64,000 bases of DNA, from the NCBI RefSeq assembly GCF_965216485.1, contig NZ_OZ244162.1, forward strand, positions 2,914,001 through 2,978,000. The letters run 5' to 3'. The translations under genes were made by a program, and so were the position numbers. Numbering within the stretch: the stretch's first letter is position 1; each line of letters begins with the position of its first letter. The notes below the pieces were generated by a model. That model saw nothing but the letters and a program-made list of their open reading frames with translations, did not search any database and was not told the DNA's origin. Source of the stretch: Algiphilus sp965216485. Its GTDB lineage: Bacteria; Pseudomonadota; Gammaproteobacteria; Nevskiales; Nevskiaceae. Below are positions 27,829 through 36,036 of the stretch, in pieces.

Positions 27829-29230
27829 GCGACGCCCCCCGTTCGTTGTCTTTGTTGTGATTGCTCGCGACGGGCGGCGGGCACAGAGCCTGCACCACGC
27901 GTTCCATCCCGGCGCTGCGCGAACCCTTGACCAGAACCACCCAGTCGCGCGACGCCAGTGACGGAAGGGCGGCTGCGAGAGCGGTCGCGTCATCAAAGGA
28001 TTGCGCGGCCTCACCAAAGACAGCGGCTGCCTGCGCGGCCAGCGGTCCAGCGGTGTACAGACCTTCGATGCCGGCGGCCCGGGCGCGACGCCCGGCCTCG
28101 GCGTGATGCTCGGCGGCCGTGGCACCCAGCTCCGCCATGTCGCCAAGGACGAGGACGCGTGTGCCCTGGCTCTGCGCGAGCACCGCGATCCCGGCGGCCA
28201 GTGAATCCGGATTGGCGTTGTAGCTGTCATCCAGCACACGGCAGCCCGCGGCCCCGTCGCGCCAGACCAGACGCCCCTGCACGGGCTGCGCGCGGCTGAG
28301 CCCCTCGGCAATGGCCGCTGGCGCGATACCCAGCGCGTGGGCCGCCGCCGCCGCGGCCAGCGCGTTGGAGACATTGTGTCGGCCGGGCAGCGGCAGTTGG
28401 ACCGGTACGCGGGCCTCGCCCAGGCGCAGCATGAAATGCATCCGGGTAGGCGCCTGCACCGGCTCGGCGACGATGGCCTCGGCCGCGACGTCGACGTCGG
28501 CGGCGTCTATGCCGAATCGCAGACAACGCCGGCTGCCGGCCGCCTTCTCCATCAGTGCCACGCAGGGATCGTCGGCGTTGATCACGGCAACGCCGTCGTT
28601 GGGCAGTCCTTCGAGCAATTCGCCGCCCTCGCCCTGTGCCGCGGCCTCGCGCGAGCCGAAGCCATCGAGATGGGCGTTGCCGGAATTGGTCACCACGCCC
28701 ACGGTGGGCCGGGCCATCGCAGTCAGGGCAGCGATCTCGCCCAGGTGATTGGCGCCCATTTCAATGACCGCAACGCGGTGCACATCGCGCAGGCGGCTGA
28801 GCACCAGCGGAACGCCAATATGGTTGTTGAGGTTGCCGGTGGTAGCCAATACCGGCGCCATGGGTGCCAGCACGGTCTCGCACAGTGCACGCACCGTGGT
28901 CTTGCCATTGGCACCGGTCACGCCCACCAACGGCAGCGCGAACTGCGCCCGCCAGGCAGCGGCGAAGCGCTGGAGTGCGGTCAGCGGGTCGTCCACCACC
29001 ACCTGGGTGATATCGGCGTCCGTCGCGTGACCCACCACTGCCAATGCAGCGCCGGCGCCGGCCACCTGATCCAGGAATTGATGGGCATCGAAGCGCGGGC
29101 CACTGAGAGCAAAGAAGCAGTCGCCGCGCGCCACCGCGCGGGAGTCGGTCACCACCGCCTCGAAGCGCACGTCATTGCCGTGCAGTTGACCATGCACGGC
29201 AGCGGCCAGTGCGGCAGCGGAACGCATCAT
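27809..29230 (-). CDS. murF: UDP-MurNAc-tripeptide--D-Ala-D-Ala ligase
   Basis: A 473-residue Mur ligase that adds the D-Ala-D-Ala dipeptide made by DdlB. Motifs: SRAVARGDCFFAL (about 30), ATP loop GVTGANGKTTVRALCETVL (about 102), IEMGANHLGEIAALT (about 155), NSGNAHLDGFGS (about 180) and DDSYNANPDSL (about 335). The start overlaps the murE stop. The C-terminal tail after VQALCPP is Asn/Lys/Glu-rich and runs into the mraY ribosome site. Confidence 0.96.
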   Translation of the reverse strand: MMRSAAALAAAVHGQLHGNDVRFEAVVTDSRAVARGDCFFALSGPRFDAHQFLDQVAGAGAALAVVGHATDADITQVVVDDPLTALQRFAAAWRAQFALPLVGVTGANGKTTVRALCETVLAPMAPVLATTGNLNNHIGVPLVLSRLRDVHRVAVIEMGANHLGEIAALTAMARPTVGVVTNSGNAHLDGFGSREAAAQGEGGELLEGLPNDGVAVINADDPCVALMEKAAGSRRCLRFGIDAADVDVAAEAIVAEPVQAPTRMHFMLRLGEARVPVQLPLPGRHNVSNALAAAAAAHALGIAPAAIAEGLSRAQPVQGRLVWRDGAAGCRVLDDSYNANPDSLAAGIAVLAQSQGTRVLVLGDMAELGATAAEHHAEAGRRARAAGIEGLYTAGPLAAQAAAVFGEAAQSFDDATALAAALPSLASRDWVVLVKGSRSAGMERVVQALCPPPVASNHNKDNERGASHAVSPQ

Positions 29231-30717
29231 GGAGCGGACTCCAGGCCAAGGGCGGCACGGGCGTGCTCGATATCCGAGAAGGGGTACTCCACGGCGCCAT
29301 ACTGCTGCGTCGTCTCATGCCCCTTGCCGGCGATGAGCACGATATCTTCCGCCTTGGCCGAGCGGATGGCGTGGGCAATGGCGTCGGCACGGCGATTGAT
29401 GGTCTCGACATGCCCGTGCGCGCCCACGCCTTCAGCGATGGTCGCCGTGATGGCTTCGGGGTCTTCGCTGCGTGGGTTGTCGTCGGTAAGCACGATATGG
29501 TCGGCCACCGCGGCCGCGGTCTGCCCCATCAGCGCGCGCTTGCCGGTGTCGCGATCGCCGCCGCAGCCAAAGACGCACCACAGCTTGCCGCGGGCATGGG
29601 CCTTGCTGGCGAGCAGGGCCTGGCTGAGCGCCTGCGGCGTGTGGGCATAGTCGACGATGACCAAGGGCTTTCCACTGGCGCGCAATGGCTGCATGCGGCC
29701 GGGAACGACGCCAGCCCGCGACAGCGCGGCAGCCACCTGCTTCAGGCCATAACCCTGCGCCAGCAGGGCGGCACCCACTGCCGTGAGATTGGAAACGTTG
29801 AAGCGGCCCATCAGAGGCGCCTTGACCTGCGCCTGCTCGCCGTCGCAGGTCAGCATGAAACGCACTCCTTCCTGCGTGAAATGTGGATCCATGGCGCGCA
29901 CGCGTGCCTCGTGGTCCAGGGCGTAGGTCCAGGCCTGCGGCATTTCCACGATCCATTCACGGGCCACGCGATCGTCGGCGTTCAGCACCATGCACTTGGG
30001 TGCACATTCGGTGAACAGGCGCTTCTTGGCGGCATGGTAAGCCGCCACATCGACGTGATAGTCGAGGTGATCGCGACCGAGATTGGTCAGCACTGCGCAG
30101 TCCACGTGCGTGCCAGCCAACCGTCCCTGATCGAGGGCGTGGGAGGACACTTCCATGACCACGGCGCGCACTTCGGCGTCGCGCGCCTCGGCGAGGGCAG
30201 CCTGCAGACGCAGTGGATCGGGGGTGGTGTGCTGGGTGGCGGACAGCCCTGTCGGACAGCCGGCACCCAGCGTACCGATGTAGTGCGCCGATACCCGCAG
30301 ATGCGCCAGTGCCCCCGCCATCAGCCAGGCAACCGAGGTCTTGCCGTCGGTGCCGGTAATGGCCGTGATCCGCAGCGAAGCGGAGGGGTCGCCCTGAAAA
30401 CGCGATGCAATGAGACCCATACGCCGGAACAGATCGGGGACGGCCACAGCCGGCACCGACAGATCCGGCGCCACCGCACCCGCGCCGGATTGGTAGACGA
30501 TACAACTGGCGCCGCGCTCCACCGCGTCGGCGGCGAAGGCCAGGCCGTGCATGCGGGTCCCCTGCACCGCAAGGAAAATGTCGCCCGCGCTTACGGCCTG
30601 GCTGGACAGGGCCAGTCCGGTCACCGGCAGATCGGGCACGTCGGCGGCGTCGGTGAGTCCGTCGAGCAGTTGCGGCAGCCGTGGGGTGTCGTCCAGGTAG
30701 GGACCTTGTCCGGTCAT
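29227..30717 (-). CDS. murE: UDP-MurNAc-L-Ala-D-Glu--meso-DAP ligase
   Basis: A 496-residue Mur ligase adding the third stem residue. ATP loop TGTDGKTSVAWLMAGAL (about 120), TTPDPLRLQ (about 165), VMEVSSHALDQGR (about 187), and LTDDNPRSEDPEAI (about 410). The DNPR sequence is the signature of meso-diaminopimelate specificity, as opposed to lysine. Both ends overlap neighbours by four bases. Confidence 0.96.
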   Translation of the reverse strand: MTGQGPYLDDTPRLPQLLDGLTDAADVPDLPVTGLALSSQAVSAGDIFLAVQGTRMHGLAFAADAVERGASCIVYQSGAGAVAPDLSVPAVAVPDLFRRMGLIASRFQGDPSASLRITAITGTDGKTSVAWLMAGALAHLRVSAHYIGTLGAGCPTGLSATQHTTPDPLRLQAALAEARDAEVRAVVMEVSSHALDQGRLAGTHVDCAVLTNLGRDHLDYHVDVAAYHAAKKRLFTECAPKCMVLNADDRVAREWIVEMPQAWTYALDHEARVRAMDPHFTQEGVRFMLTCDGEQAQVKAPLMGRFNVSNLTAVGAALLAQGYGLKQVAAALSRAGVVPGRMQPLRASGKPLVIVDYAHTPQALSQALLASKAHARGKLWCVFGCGGDRDTGKRALMGQTAAAVADHIVLTDDNPRSEDPEAITATIAEGVGAHGHVETINRRADAIAHAIRSAKAEDIVLIAGKGHETTQQYGAVEYPFSDIEHARAALGLESAP

Positions 30718-32447
30718 GAGCGCGGCTCCTCTTCCGCAGTGGCCGCTGTCGTGAAGCCGGGCACGACGGGGGCGCGCGGCGATAGCTGCAGCCAGTGGGC
30801 GGCGCCCTGCATCACGCGCGAGAACACCGGCGCGGCCACCACGCCGCCGTAGAAGCCACCGGCACGGGGCTCGTCGATCAGCACCAGACCCACCAGGCGC
30901 GGGTTCTCGGCGGGCAGCATGCCGACGAAGAGGCCCTGGTGGCGATCGGCCGAGTATCCACCGGCCCCCACCTTGCGCATGGTGCCGGTCTTGCCCGCCA
31001 CGCTGAAACCGGGCACGGCGGCACGCGCGGCCGTGCCGTCCTCGCTAATCACGGTGCGCAGCATGCCGCGCACCTGGCGCGCGGCATCAGCCGAAATCAC
31101 CCGCTCAGGGGGCACAAGCGCCTCGTCGGTACGCAGGCGCAAGCCGGGAAGCTGTCCGTCGTTGGCCAAAGCCGCATAGGCCCGTACGAGCTGGAGCGCG
31201 CTGCTCGACAGACCGTAGCCATAGGAGGCGGTGGCAACCTCCACCTCATCCCAACTGCGCCAGAAGGGCAGGCGCCCGCTGGCGGTGCCCGGGAAGCGCA
31301 TGTAGAGCGGCTTGCCGAACCCAAAACGATCGAAGGCGGTAAACACGGCCTCGGCGCCCATGTCCAGACCCAGCTTGGCTGCACCCACATTGCTCGATTT
31401 CTTGAGCATGCGTGTCAGATCGACCTCGCCGTAGGCGTGCACGTCCTGCACCGTCAGTCGGCCGACCTGCATCCAGCCATCCCCGGTCTGATAGCGCGTC
31501 CCGGAATCGACCAGCCCGCGGTCGAGGGCGTGCGCCACCAGCAGCGGCTTCACCGTCGAGCCGGGTTCGAAGACGTCGGTCATCGCCCGGTTGCGCATGG
31601 CGCTGCGGTCGATGGCGTTGCGCCGGTTCGGGTTGAATCCGGGACTGCTGGCCATCGCCAGGATATCGCCGCTGCGTGCGTCAACCACCACCACCATGCC
31701 GCCCTTAGCGTCATGGCGCTGCACGGCCGCCTTGAGCTCGCGATGCGCGAGATATTGCAGGCGCAGGTCGATGGTGAGCTGCACATCCTGCCCCGGCCGC
31801 GCCGGCTTCACTTCGATGCCCGTCTCGACCACGCGGCCATCGCGCGCGCGAATCACGCGTCGCTTGCCGGGCTCGCCGGCGAGGGTCTGCTGATCGATGG
31901 CCTCGACCCCCTCCAGCCCCTTGCCATCGATATTGGTGATGCCGACGATATGCGCAGGGATCTCACCCGCCGGATAGAAGCGCCGATATTCGCGCGAGGT
32001 AGCCACACCGGGCGCGTTCAGCGCGGTGATTCGGCGCGCCTCGGCTGGTGACAAATGACGCGCCAGCCAATAGAACTGGCGATCGCGACGGGCTTCGAGC
32101 TCGCGCCGCAGTGCGCCGCTGTTGCGATCCAGCAGACGGGCGACGGCCTGCAGGTGCTCGGGCGCGGCCAGCAAATCGGCCGGCACCACCCACACCGACT
32201 CCACCGGCGCCGATACCGCCAGGGGCTCGCCGTTACGGTCGACAATGGCGCCGCGATTGGCCGGGATCTCGACGTGGCGGATGGCCCGCTTGGCGCTCTC
32301 GTTCTCGAGGAAGGCACGGTCCAGCACCTGCAATTCAAAGGCACGCAGACCCACCACCACCGCCCCGGCGATGACGAAGCCGCTGAGCAGGTGACGGCGC
32401 CAGCGCCCGACGTCGCGAATCTGCGGCTTGCGCGCGGCGCGGCTCAT
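30714..32447 (-). CDS. ftsI: septal transpeptidase FtsI (PBP3)
   Basis: A 577-residue class B penicillin-binding protein that cross-links septal peptidoglycan. It has a basic cytoplasmic tail, one membrane helix (about 20-38), the non-catalytic pedestal (NRGAIVDRNGEPLAVS at about 64) and a transpeptidase domain whose three motifs are all present: STVK with nucleophile Ser297, SSN (351-353) and KTG (486-488). It works with FtsW and FtsQLB. The last 20 residues are polar and probably disordered. Confidence 0.97.
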   Translation of the reverse strand: MSRAARKPQIRDVGRWRRHLLSGFVIAGAVVVGLRAFELQVLDRAFLENESAKRAIRHVEIPANRGAIVDRNGEPLAVSAPVESVWVVPADLLAAPEHLQAVARLLDRNSGALRRELEARRDRQFYWLARHLSPAEARRITALNAPGVATSREYRRFYPAGEIPAHIVGITNIDGKGLEGVEAIDQQTLAGEPGKRRVIRARDGRVVETGIEVKPARPGQDVQLTIDLRLQYLAHRELKAAVQRHDAKGGMVVVVDARSGDILAMASSPGFNPNRRNAIDRSAMRNRAMTDVFEPGSTVKPLLVAHALDRGLVDSGTRYQTGDGWMQVGRLTVQDVHAYGEVDLTRMLKKSSNVGAAKLGLDMGAEAVFTAFDRFGFGKPLYMRFPGTASGRLPFWRSWDEVEVATASYGYGLSSSALQLVRAYAALANDGQLPGLRLRTDEALVPPERVISADAARQVRGMLRTVISEDGTAARAAVPGFSVAGKTGTMRKVGAGGYSADRHQGLFVGMLPAENPRLVGLVLIDEPRAGGFYGGVVAAPVFSRVMQGAAHWLQLSPRAPVVPGFTTAATAEEEPRS

Positions 32448-32704
32448 CGATGCGGCTCCACGACGGTCCGGTTATCGGGCAGACGCATGCCGAGGCTGGC
32501 GCGTGCCGCCTGATCGATGCGGCCAGGGTGAGCCAGCGAGGCCTCTTCCAGCTGCAACTGCCCCATCTCGACAGCCAGCTCGTGCTGCTTGGCGCGCAGC
32601 ACCTCGACCTCGCTGACCAGCGCGCGATGGGTATGCGTACTCCACACCACACCCACGGCGGAGATCACCAGTGCCGCGGCAAGCAGCGTGCGCAATAGCA
32701 TCAC
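32444..32704 (-). CDS. ftsL: cell division protein FtsL
   Basis: An 86-residue bitopic divisome protein. One membrane helix (about 3-22) is followed by a heptad-like segment (about 27-55, with LVSEVEVLRAKQHELAVEMGQL-type spacing) expected to pair with FtsB, and a short C-terminal region. It has no enzymatic motif; identification rests on topology, length and position between rsmH and ftsI. It is shorter than E. coli FtsL (121), mainly in the cytoplasmic tail. Overlaps both neighbours by four bases. Confidence 0.93.
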   Translation of the reverse strand: MMLLRTLLAAALVISAVGVVWSTHTHRALVSEVEVLRAKQHELAVEMGQLQLEEASLAHPGRIDQAARASLGMRLPDNRTVVEPHR

Positions 32705-33627
32705 GGCAATACCTCCGCCACGCGCAGCACGGCGCTCCGTGCGCGCGGATTGTCGGCGGCGTGGCGATCGTCCGCCAGCACCCGCTGCACGGCCTTGACG
32801 CGAACATCGTCGCGGATGAAGCGCTTGACGATGCGGTCTTCCAGCGAATGAAAGCTGATCACGACCAGCCGCCCGCCAGGGGCCAATACGCCGGCCGCCT
32901 GCTCCAGCCCGGCCTTCAACACCTCGATTTCCTCGTTGATGAAGATGCGCAGGGCCTGGAAGCTGCGCGTGGCGGGATGGATGCGACCGCGCCGCGGCTG
33001 CACCTTGCTGATGATCTGGGCGAGCTGATGCGTGGTCACGATCGGCTCGCGCACCCGCGCCTCGACGATGGCACGGGCGATGCGGCGACTGGCCCGCTCC
33101 TCACCATAGTGATAGAGCACATCGGCGATGGTGGTGGCGTCGGCCTGCGCCAGCCAGTCCGACACCGCCTCGCCACGCGTGGGGTCCATGCGCATATCCA
33201 GCGGACCGTCGTGCTGAAAGGAGAAGCCGCGCTCCGGCGTATCCAGCTGCGGTGAGGACACGCCCAGATCCATGAGCACGCCATCGATCCGGCCCATCAA
33301 CCCCTGATCCTCGGCCCAATCGCGCAGACCATCAAAACGGCGGTGCACGATGCCGAAGCGGGCGTCGTCGCCGAAGCGGGCCCGCGCAGCCGTCACGGCA
33401 TCCGGATCCTGGTCGAAGCCCTGCAACGCCCCCGACGGACCCAGCACATCCAGAATCGCCTGGGCGTGCCCGCCGCGACCAAAGGTGGCGTCCACATAGC
33501 GGCCGTCGGCGCGCACCGCCAGCCCCGCAAGCGCCTCATCCAGCAGTACGGGACGATGGCCGGACATATCAGCGGTCGGCGAACCGCCCGGGTGGCATCG
33601 GGAGGTGGTGGTGTAGGCGGGCATCAT
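32701..33627 (-). CDS. rsmH: 16S rRNA m4C1402 methyltransferase RsmH
   Basis: A 308-residue SAM-dependent enzyme (MraW) that methylates N4 of C1402 in 16S rRNA; RsmI, also encoded in this window, adds the 2'-O-methyl on the same base. Motifs: HRPVLLDEAL (about 24), YVDATFGRGGHAQAIL (about 44), the LMDLGVSSPQLDTPERGFSF loop (about 115) and VISFHSLEDRIVKRFI (about 260). The start is uncertain: ATGs at 33627, 33624 and 33567 are in frame and none has a strong ribosome site; the domain begins just after the last one. It lies six bases after mraZ. Confidence 0.94.
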   Translation of the reverse strand: MMPAYTTTSRCHPGGSPTADMSGHRPVLLDEALAGLAVRADGRYVDATFGRGGHAQAILDVLGPSGALQGFDQDPDAVTAARARFGDDARFGIVHRRFDGLRDWAEDQGLMGRIDGVLMDLGVSSPQLDTPERGFSFQHDGPLDMRMDPTRGEAVSDWLAQADATTIADVLYHYGEERASRRIARAIVEARVREPIVTTHQLAQIISKVQPRRGRIHPATRSFQALRIFINEEIEVLKAGLEQAAGVLAPGGRLVVISFHSLEDRIVKRFIRDDVRVKAVQRVLADDRHAADNPRARSAVLRVAEVLP

Positions 33628-33633
33628 CGGGGA

Positions 33634-34071
33634 TCACCGCCGGATCTGCTTGAGCGCGTTGGCGAGCTGATCCGCTCCGACGCGGGTTGCCTCGTAGGCA
33701 GGCTGATCCCAGACGTCGAAGCGCGTGATCTGCCCCACCAGCATGGCGCGGTTGCCGATGCCGGCATCCCGGCGCAGCAACGGCGGCAGAACGATGCGGC
33801 CCTGGCGGTCGATTTCCGTCTCGACGGCTCGACCGACGAAGCCCAGCTTCAGGGCTTCTGCGAGATCTCGATCCTCCATTTGCTGAATCTGTTCGGCGAT
33901 ATCGCGAAATACGGGCGCCGGATAGATCTCCAGGCGAGGGTTGTCATCGAGGGTGACGATGGTGATGTAGAGCTGTAGACCGTGGGAATCGGCCAGCTGC
34001 TGTCGAAAACGCGCTGGGACTGCCAGGCGTCCTTTGTCATCGACATTGAGCGGGTGTTCCCCGGTGAACAT
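33634..34071 (-). CDS. mraZ: transcriptional regulator MraZ
   Basis: A 145-residue protein of two tandem AbrB-like (SpoVT) domains. Both conserved cores are visible: NVDDKGRLAVPARFRQQL (about 9-26) and EIDRQGRIVLPPLLRRDAG (about 87-105). In E. coli MraZ binds its own promoter and represses the dcw operon. It is the first gene of the cluster here; a G-rich stretch precedes the ATG, and a regular array of GTGG boxes lies 39-82 bp upstream. Confidence 0.96.
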   Translation of the reverse strand: MFTGEHPLNVDDKGRLAVPARFRQQLADSHGLQLYITIVTLDDNPRLEIYPAPVFRDIAEQIQQMEDRDLAEALKLGFVGRAVETEIDRQGRIVLPPLLRRDAGIGNRAMLVGQITRFDVWDQPAYEATRVGADQLANALKQIRR

Positions 34072-34104
34072 GTTCTAACCCCCGGAAGCCCTTGCGTGAC
34101 TGCA

Positions 34105-34153
34105 GCTCCCCACCTTCGTGCACTTCCCGCCACTTTACTCCACGTTCCCCCAC
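34105..34153 (-). promoter_or_regulatory. MraZ operator array upstream of mraZ
   Basis: On the minus strand, GTGG boxes start at 34153, 34143, 34133 and 34113, with one degenerate GTGC box at 34123. The period is exactly 10 bp over five units (for example GTGGGGGAAC, GTGGAGTAAA, GTGGCGGGAA). E. coli MraZ binds three TGGG-type repeats spaced at 10 bp in its own promoter region, so this is very probably the autorepression operator; five units would be a larger array than in E. coli. Confidence 0.85.
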
Positions 34154-34197
34154 CACGCAAGACAAAATCCACGGTGAAACAATCAGTTGCAGGACAC

Positions 34198-34225
34198 TCG
34201 ATAGCAATCCTCTCATTGCCTGCAA
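34198..34225 (-). promoter_or_regulatory. candidate mraZ (dcw) promoter
   Basis: The region 34160-34260 is distinctly AT-rich against its surroundings. On the minus strand, TTGCAG (34225-34220) and TATCGA (34203-34198) are separated by 16 bases and would start transcription just ahead of the GTGG box array. Other weak hexamers exist in the same stretch, so the exact promoter is uncertain. Confidence 0.35.
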
Positions 34226-34351
34226 AAACATATAGTTGGGGCGTTTTGCTATAAACGACATCAGAACCGCACCCCTGCCGACAGACAAGAGCGCAGCGCC
34301 CGAGCACCGGGAGAGCGCCCAGGGGATGCCTGAGAAGGCCTTGGTGGAGCG

Positions 34352-34371
34352 GTGGGGGGAAGTGGGGAGGC
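34352..34371 (+). repeat. two GTGG boxes in opposite orientation
   Basis: Two GTGG boxes start at 34352 and 34362, exactly 10 bp apart, on the plus strand (GTGGGGGGAA and GTGGGGAGGC). A third GTGG at 34344 is out of phase (8 bp). They resemble the mraZ operator units but point the other way, about 200 bp further upstream of mraZ. Function unknown; a chance G-rich stretch is possible. Confidence 0.35.
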
Positions 34372-34374
34372 GAG

Positions 34375-34413
34375 ACTGACGCGACGCCGCCGGAGTGGTG
34401 CGGCGCCGTCAGT
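34375..34413 (-). terminator. hairpin at the end of the sugar dehydrogenase gene
   Basis: A 13-bp stem made of ACTGACG/CGTCAGT (34375-34381 with 34407-34413) and CGCCGC/GCGGCG (34385-34390 with 34400-34405), with a small internal loop and a 9-base apical loop. It includes the stop codon of the dehydrogenase gene. No U-tract follows. It probably limits read-through towards the mraZ promoter. The rest of the 337-bp mraZ-dehydrogenase gap holds the boxes and promoter listed separately. Confidence 0.45.
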
Positions 34414-35521
34414 CGGCGGGCAAGACCCGAATCAGAGCGGCATCAGCGCCGTCGGTCAGCACGTAGAGCGCCCCGTCGGGGCCGCTCCGGATGTCACGGA
34501 TGCGCGTTCCCAGCGCCTCGAACAGACGCTGCTGCGCCACGACCGCGCCATCGCGCATCTGCAGGCGGCGCACGCCAGGCTCGACCAGGGTCGCGACGAA
34601 GAAATCACCCTGCCAGGCGGGGAATCGATCCCCCGTGTAGCGGGCCAGGGCACTGGGACCGATAGATGGCGTCCAGTGCACCACCGGATCGCGCATGCCC
34701 TCGACCTGGGTATAGGGTGAGATGCGGGCGCCGCTGTAGTCGATGCCGTGGGTGGCCACCGGCCAGCCGTAGTTGACGCCGCGCTCGATGCGGTTGAGCT
34801 CGTCGCCGCCGCGCGGACCATGCTCATGCGCCCACACCGCATCGCTATCACAAAGAAGGCCCTGCACATTGCGGTGGCCGTAGCTGTAGATGGCGGGCAA
34901 GGCCCCGCTCTGCCCGACGAAGGGATTGTCCTGTGGAATGCTGCCATCGGCATTCAGGCGCACGATGGCGCCGAAGTGACTGTCCAGCCGCTGCGCGGCC
35001 TCGCGGAAATCGAAGCCATCGCCAAGGCCCAGTATCAGCGTGCCGTCGCCATGCCAGCACATGCGCCCGCCGTAGTGCACCGGCGTGTCCTTCATCGGCT
35101 CAGCCGTGAAAATCACCTTCCCCTCCACCAGCCGTTCGCCTTGAAGGCGGGCCCGCAGCACACGGGTGGCATTGGCCTGTGCATCGCCGTGGGCATAGCT
35201 CAGATAGAGCATGCCGCTGTCCGCGAAATCCACTGCCGGGAGGACCTCGAACAGCCCACCCTGACTCTTGTCGAATACCGGCGGCACGCCTTCGACCTCG
35301 GCAAGCCGTTGACCCTGCGCGTCCAGCAGAAGAAGCCGCCCGGCCTTTTCGGTGACGAGCATGCGGCCGTCGTCGACAAAGGCAACCGACCAGGGGTGGT
35401 CCAGGCCCTCGGCAAGGGTGTCCAGGCGATAGCCCTGCGCCATTGCCGCTGCGGGCGCCAGACACAACAGGCAGAGGACAAGGCGGAAGCAGGTCATGGA
35501 GAGAACGCGATCAGTGGCCAT
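34409..35521 (-). CDS. PQQ-dependent sugar dehydrogenase (soluble, YliI-like)
   Basis: A 370-residue periplasmic protein of the glucose/sorbosone dehydrogenase (GSDH) family, a six-bladed beta-propeller that oxidises aldose sugars with PQQ. A signal peptide ends near AAAMAQG. Family features: LDHPWSVAFVDDGRMLVTEKAGRL, the catalytic-type His in HYGGRMCWHGDGTLILGLGD, GHRNVQGLL, HGPRGGDELN and GVNYGWP. Start is ambiguous: ATG at 35521 (GGTGA upstream) or 35497 (more typical signal peptide). No PQQ synthesis gene is in the window, so cofactor supply is unknown. Confidence 0.88.
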   Translation of the reverse strand: MATDRVLSMTCFRLVLCLLCLAPAAAMAQGYRLDTLAEGLDHPWSVAFVDDGRMLVTEKAGRLLLLDAQGQRLAEVEGVPPVFDKSQGGLFEVLPAVDFADSGMLYLSYAHGDAQANATRVLRARLQGERLVEGKVIFTAEPMKDTPVHYGGRMCWHGDGTLILGLGDGFDFREAAQRLDSHFGAIVRLNADGSIPQDNPFVGQSGALPAIYSYGHRNVQGLLCDSDAVWAHEHGPRGGDELNRIERGVNYGWPVATHGIDYSGARISPYTQVEGMRDPVVHWTPSIGPSALARYTGDRFPAWQGDFFVATLVEPGVRRLQMRDGAVVAQQRLFEALGTRIRDIRSGPDGALYVLTDGADAALIRVLPAD

Positions 35522-35595
35522 GGCGTCACCATAGCAGGCGCCTGGCGGCGCATTGGGGCATCCTGCACGGAAATGAACCCGATAACGAGCCCATC

Positions 35596-36036
35596 ATGAT
35601 CATCTTGCGGCGGCTGCTGCGTTTTGCCGGTAGCGTGGTGCTGTGCGCCGTCATCGGCACACTCTGGCAGAGCGGCCACAATCTGGCGCAGATTGCCGGC
35701 CTTGGTTTTCCGCCGTCCTTCGGCGAGGTGGGGGCCACCCTGATGCACGACATGCTGCATTTCGCGCCGACCTTCGCGCTGCTGTCGGGCGCGGCCCTGC
35801 TGGTGGCCTTTCTGATTGCCACGCAGATAGTGGCCTGGACCGGCGGACACCGCATCGCCTGGTTCGGCGCTGGCGGCACCCTCTCGATTCTTGCCCTGCT
35901 GGCGATTATGGGATGGGCCCTGCCGGTAACGGCCATCGCCGCGGCGCGGGATCTCGTCGGCATCTTCGGCCTGTGCCTGGCGGGCGGTCTGGCCGGCCTC
36001 AGCTTTGCGGCGACGGCACCCGCGCAAGCTTACTGA
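35596..36036 (+). CDS. small integral membrane protein, unknown
   Basis: A 146-residue protein with about four membrane helices (roughly 8-28, 50-75, 90-110, 118-140) and few charged loops; MLHFAPTFALLSGAALLVAFLI is one clear segment. I do not recognise the family. The start ATG at 35596 precedes MIILRRLL, a basic N-terminus followed by a hydrophobic stretch. Codon use looks like the neighbours', with G/C-rich third positions. It is divergent from the sugar dehydrogenase and overlaps the convergent ABC exporter gene by seven bases. Confidence 0.6.
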   Translation: MIILRRLLRFAGSVVLCAVIGTLWQSGHNLAQIAGLGFPPSFGEVGATLMHDMLHFAPTFALLSGAALLVAFLIATQIVAWTGGHRIAWFGAGGTLSILALLAIMGWALPVTAIAAARDLVGIFGLCLAGGLAGLSFAATAPAQAY

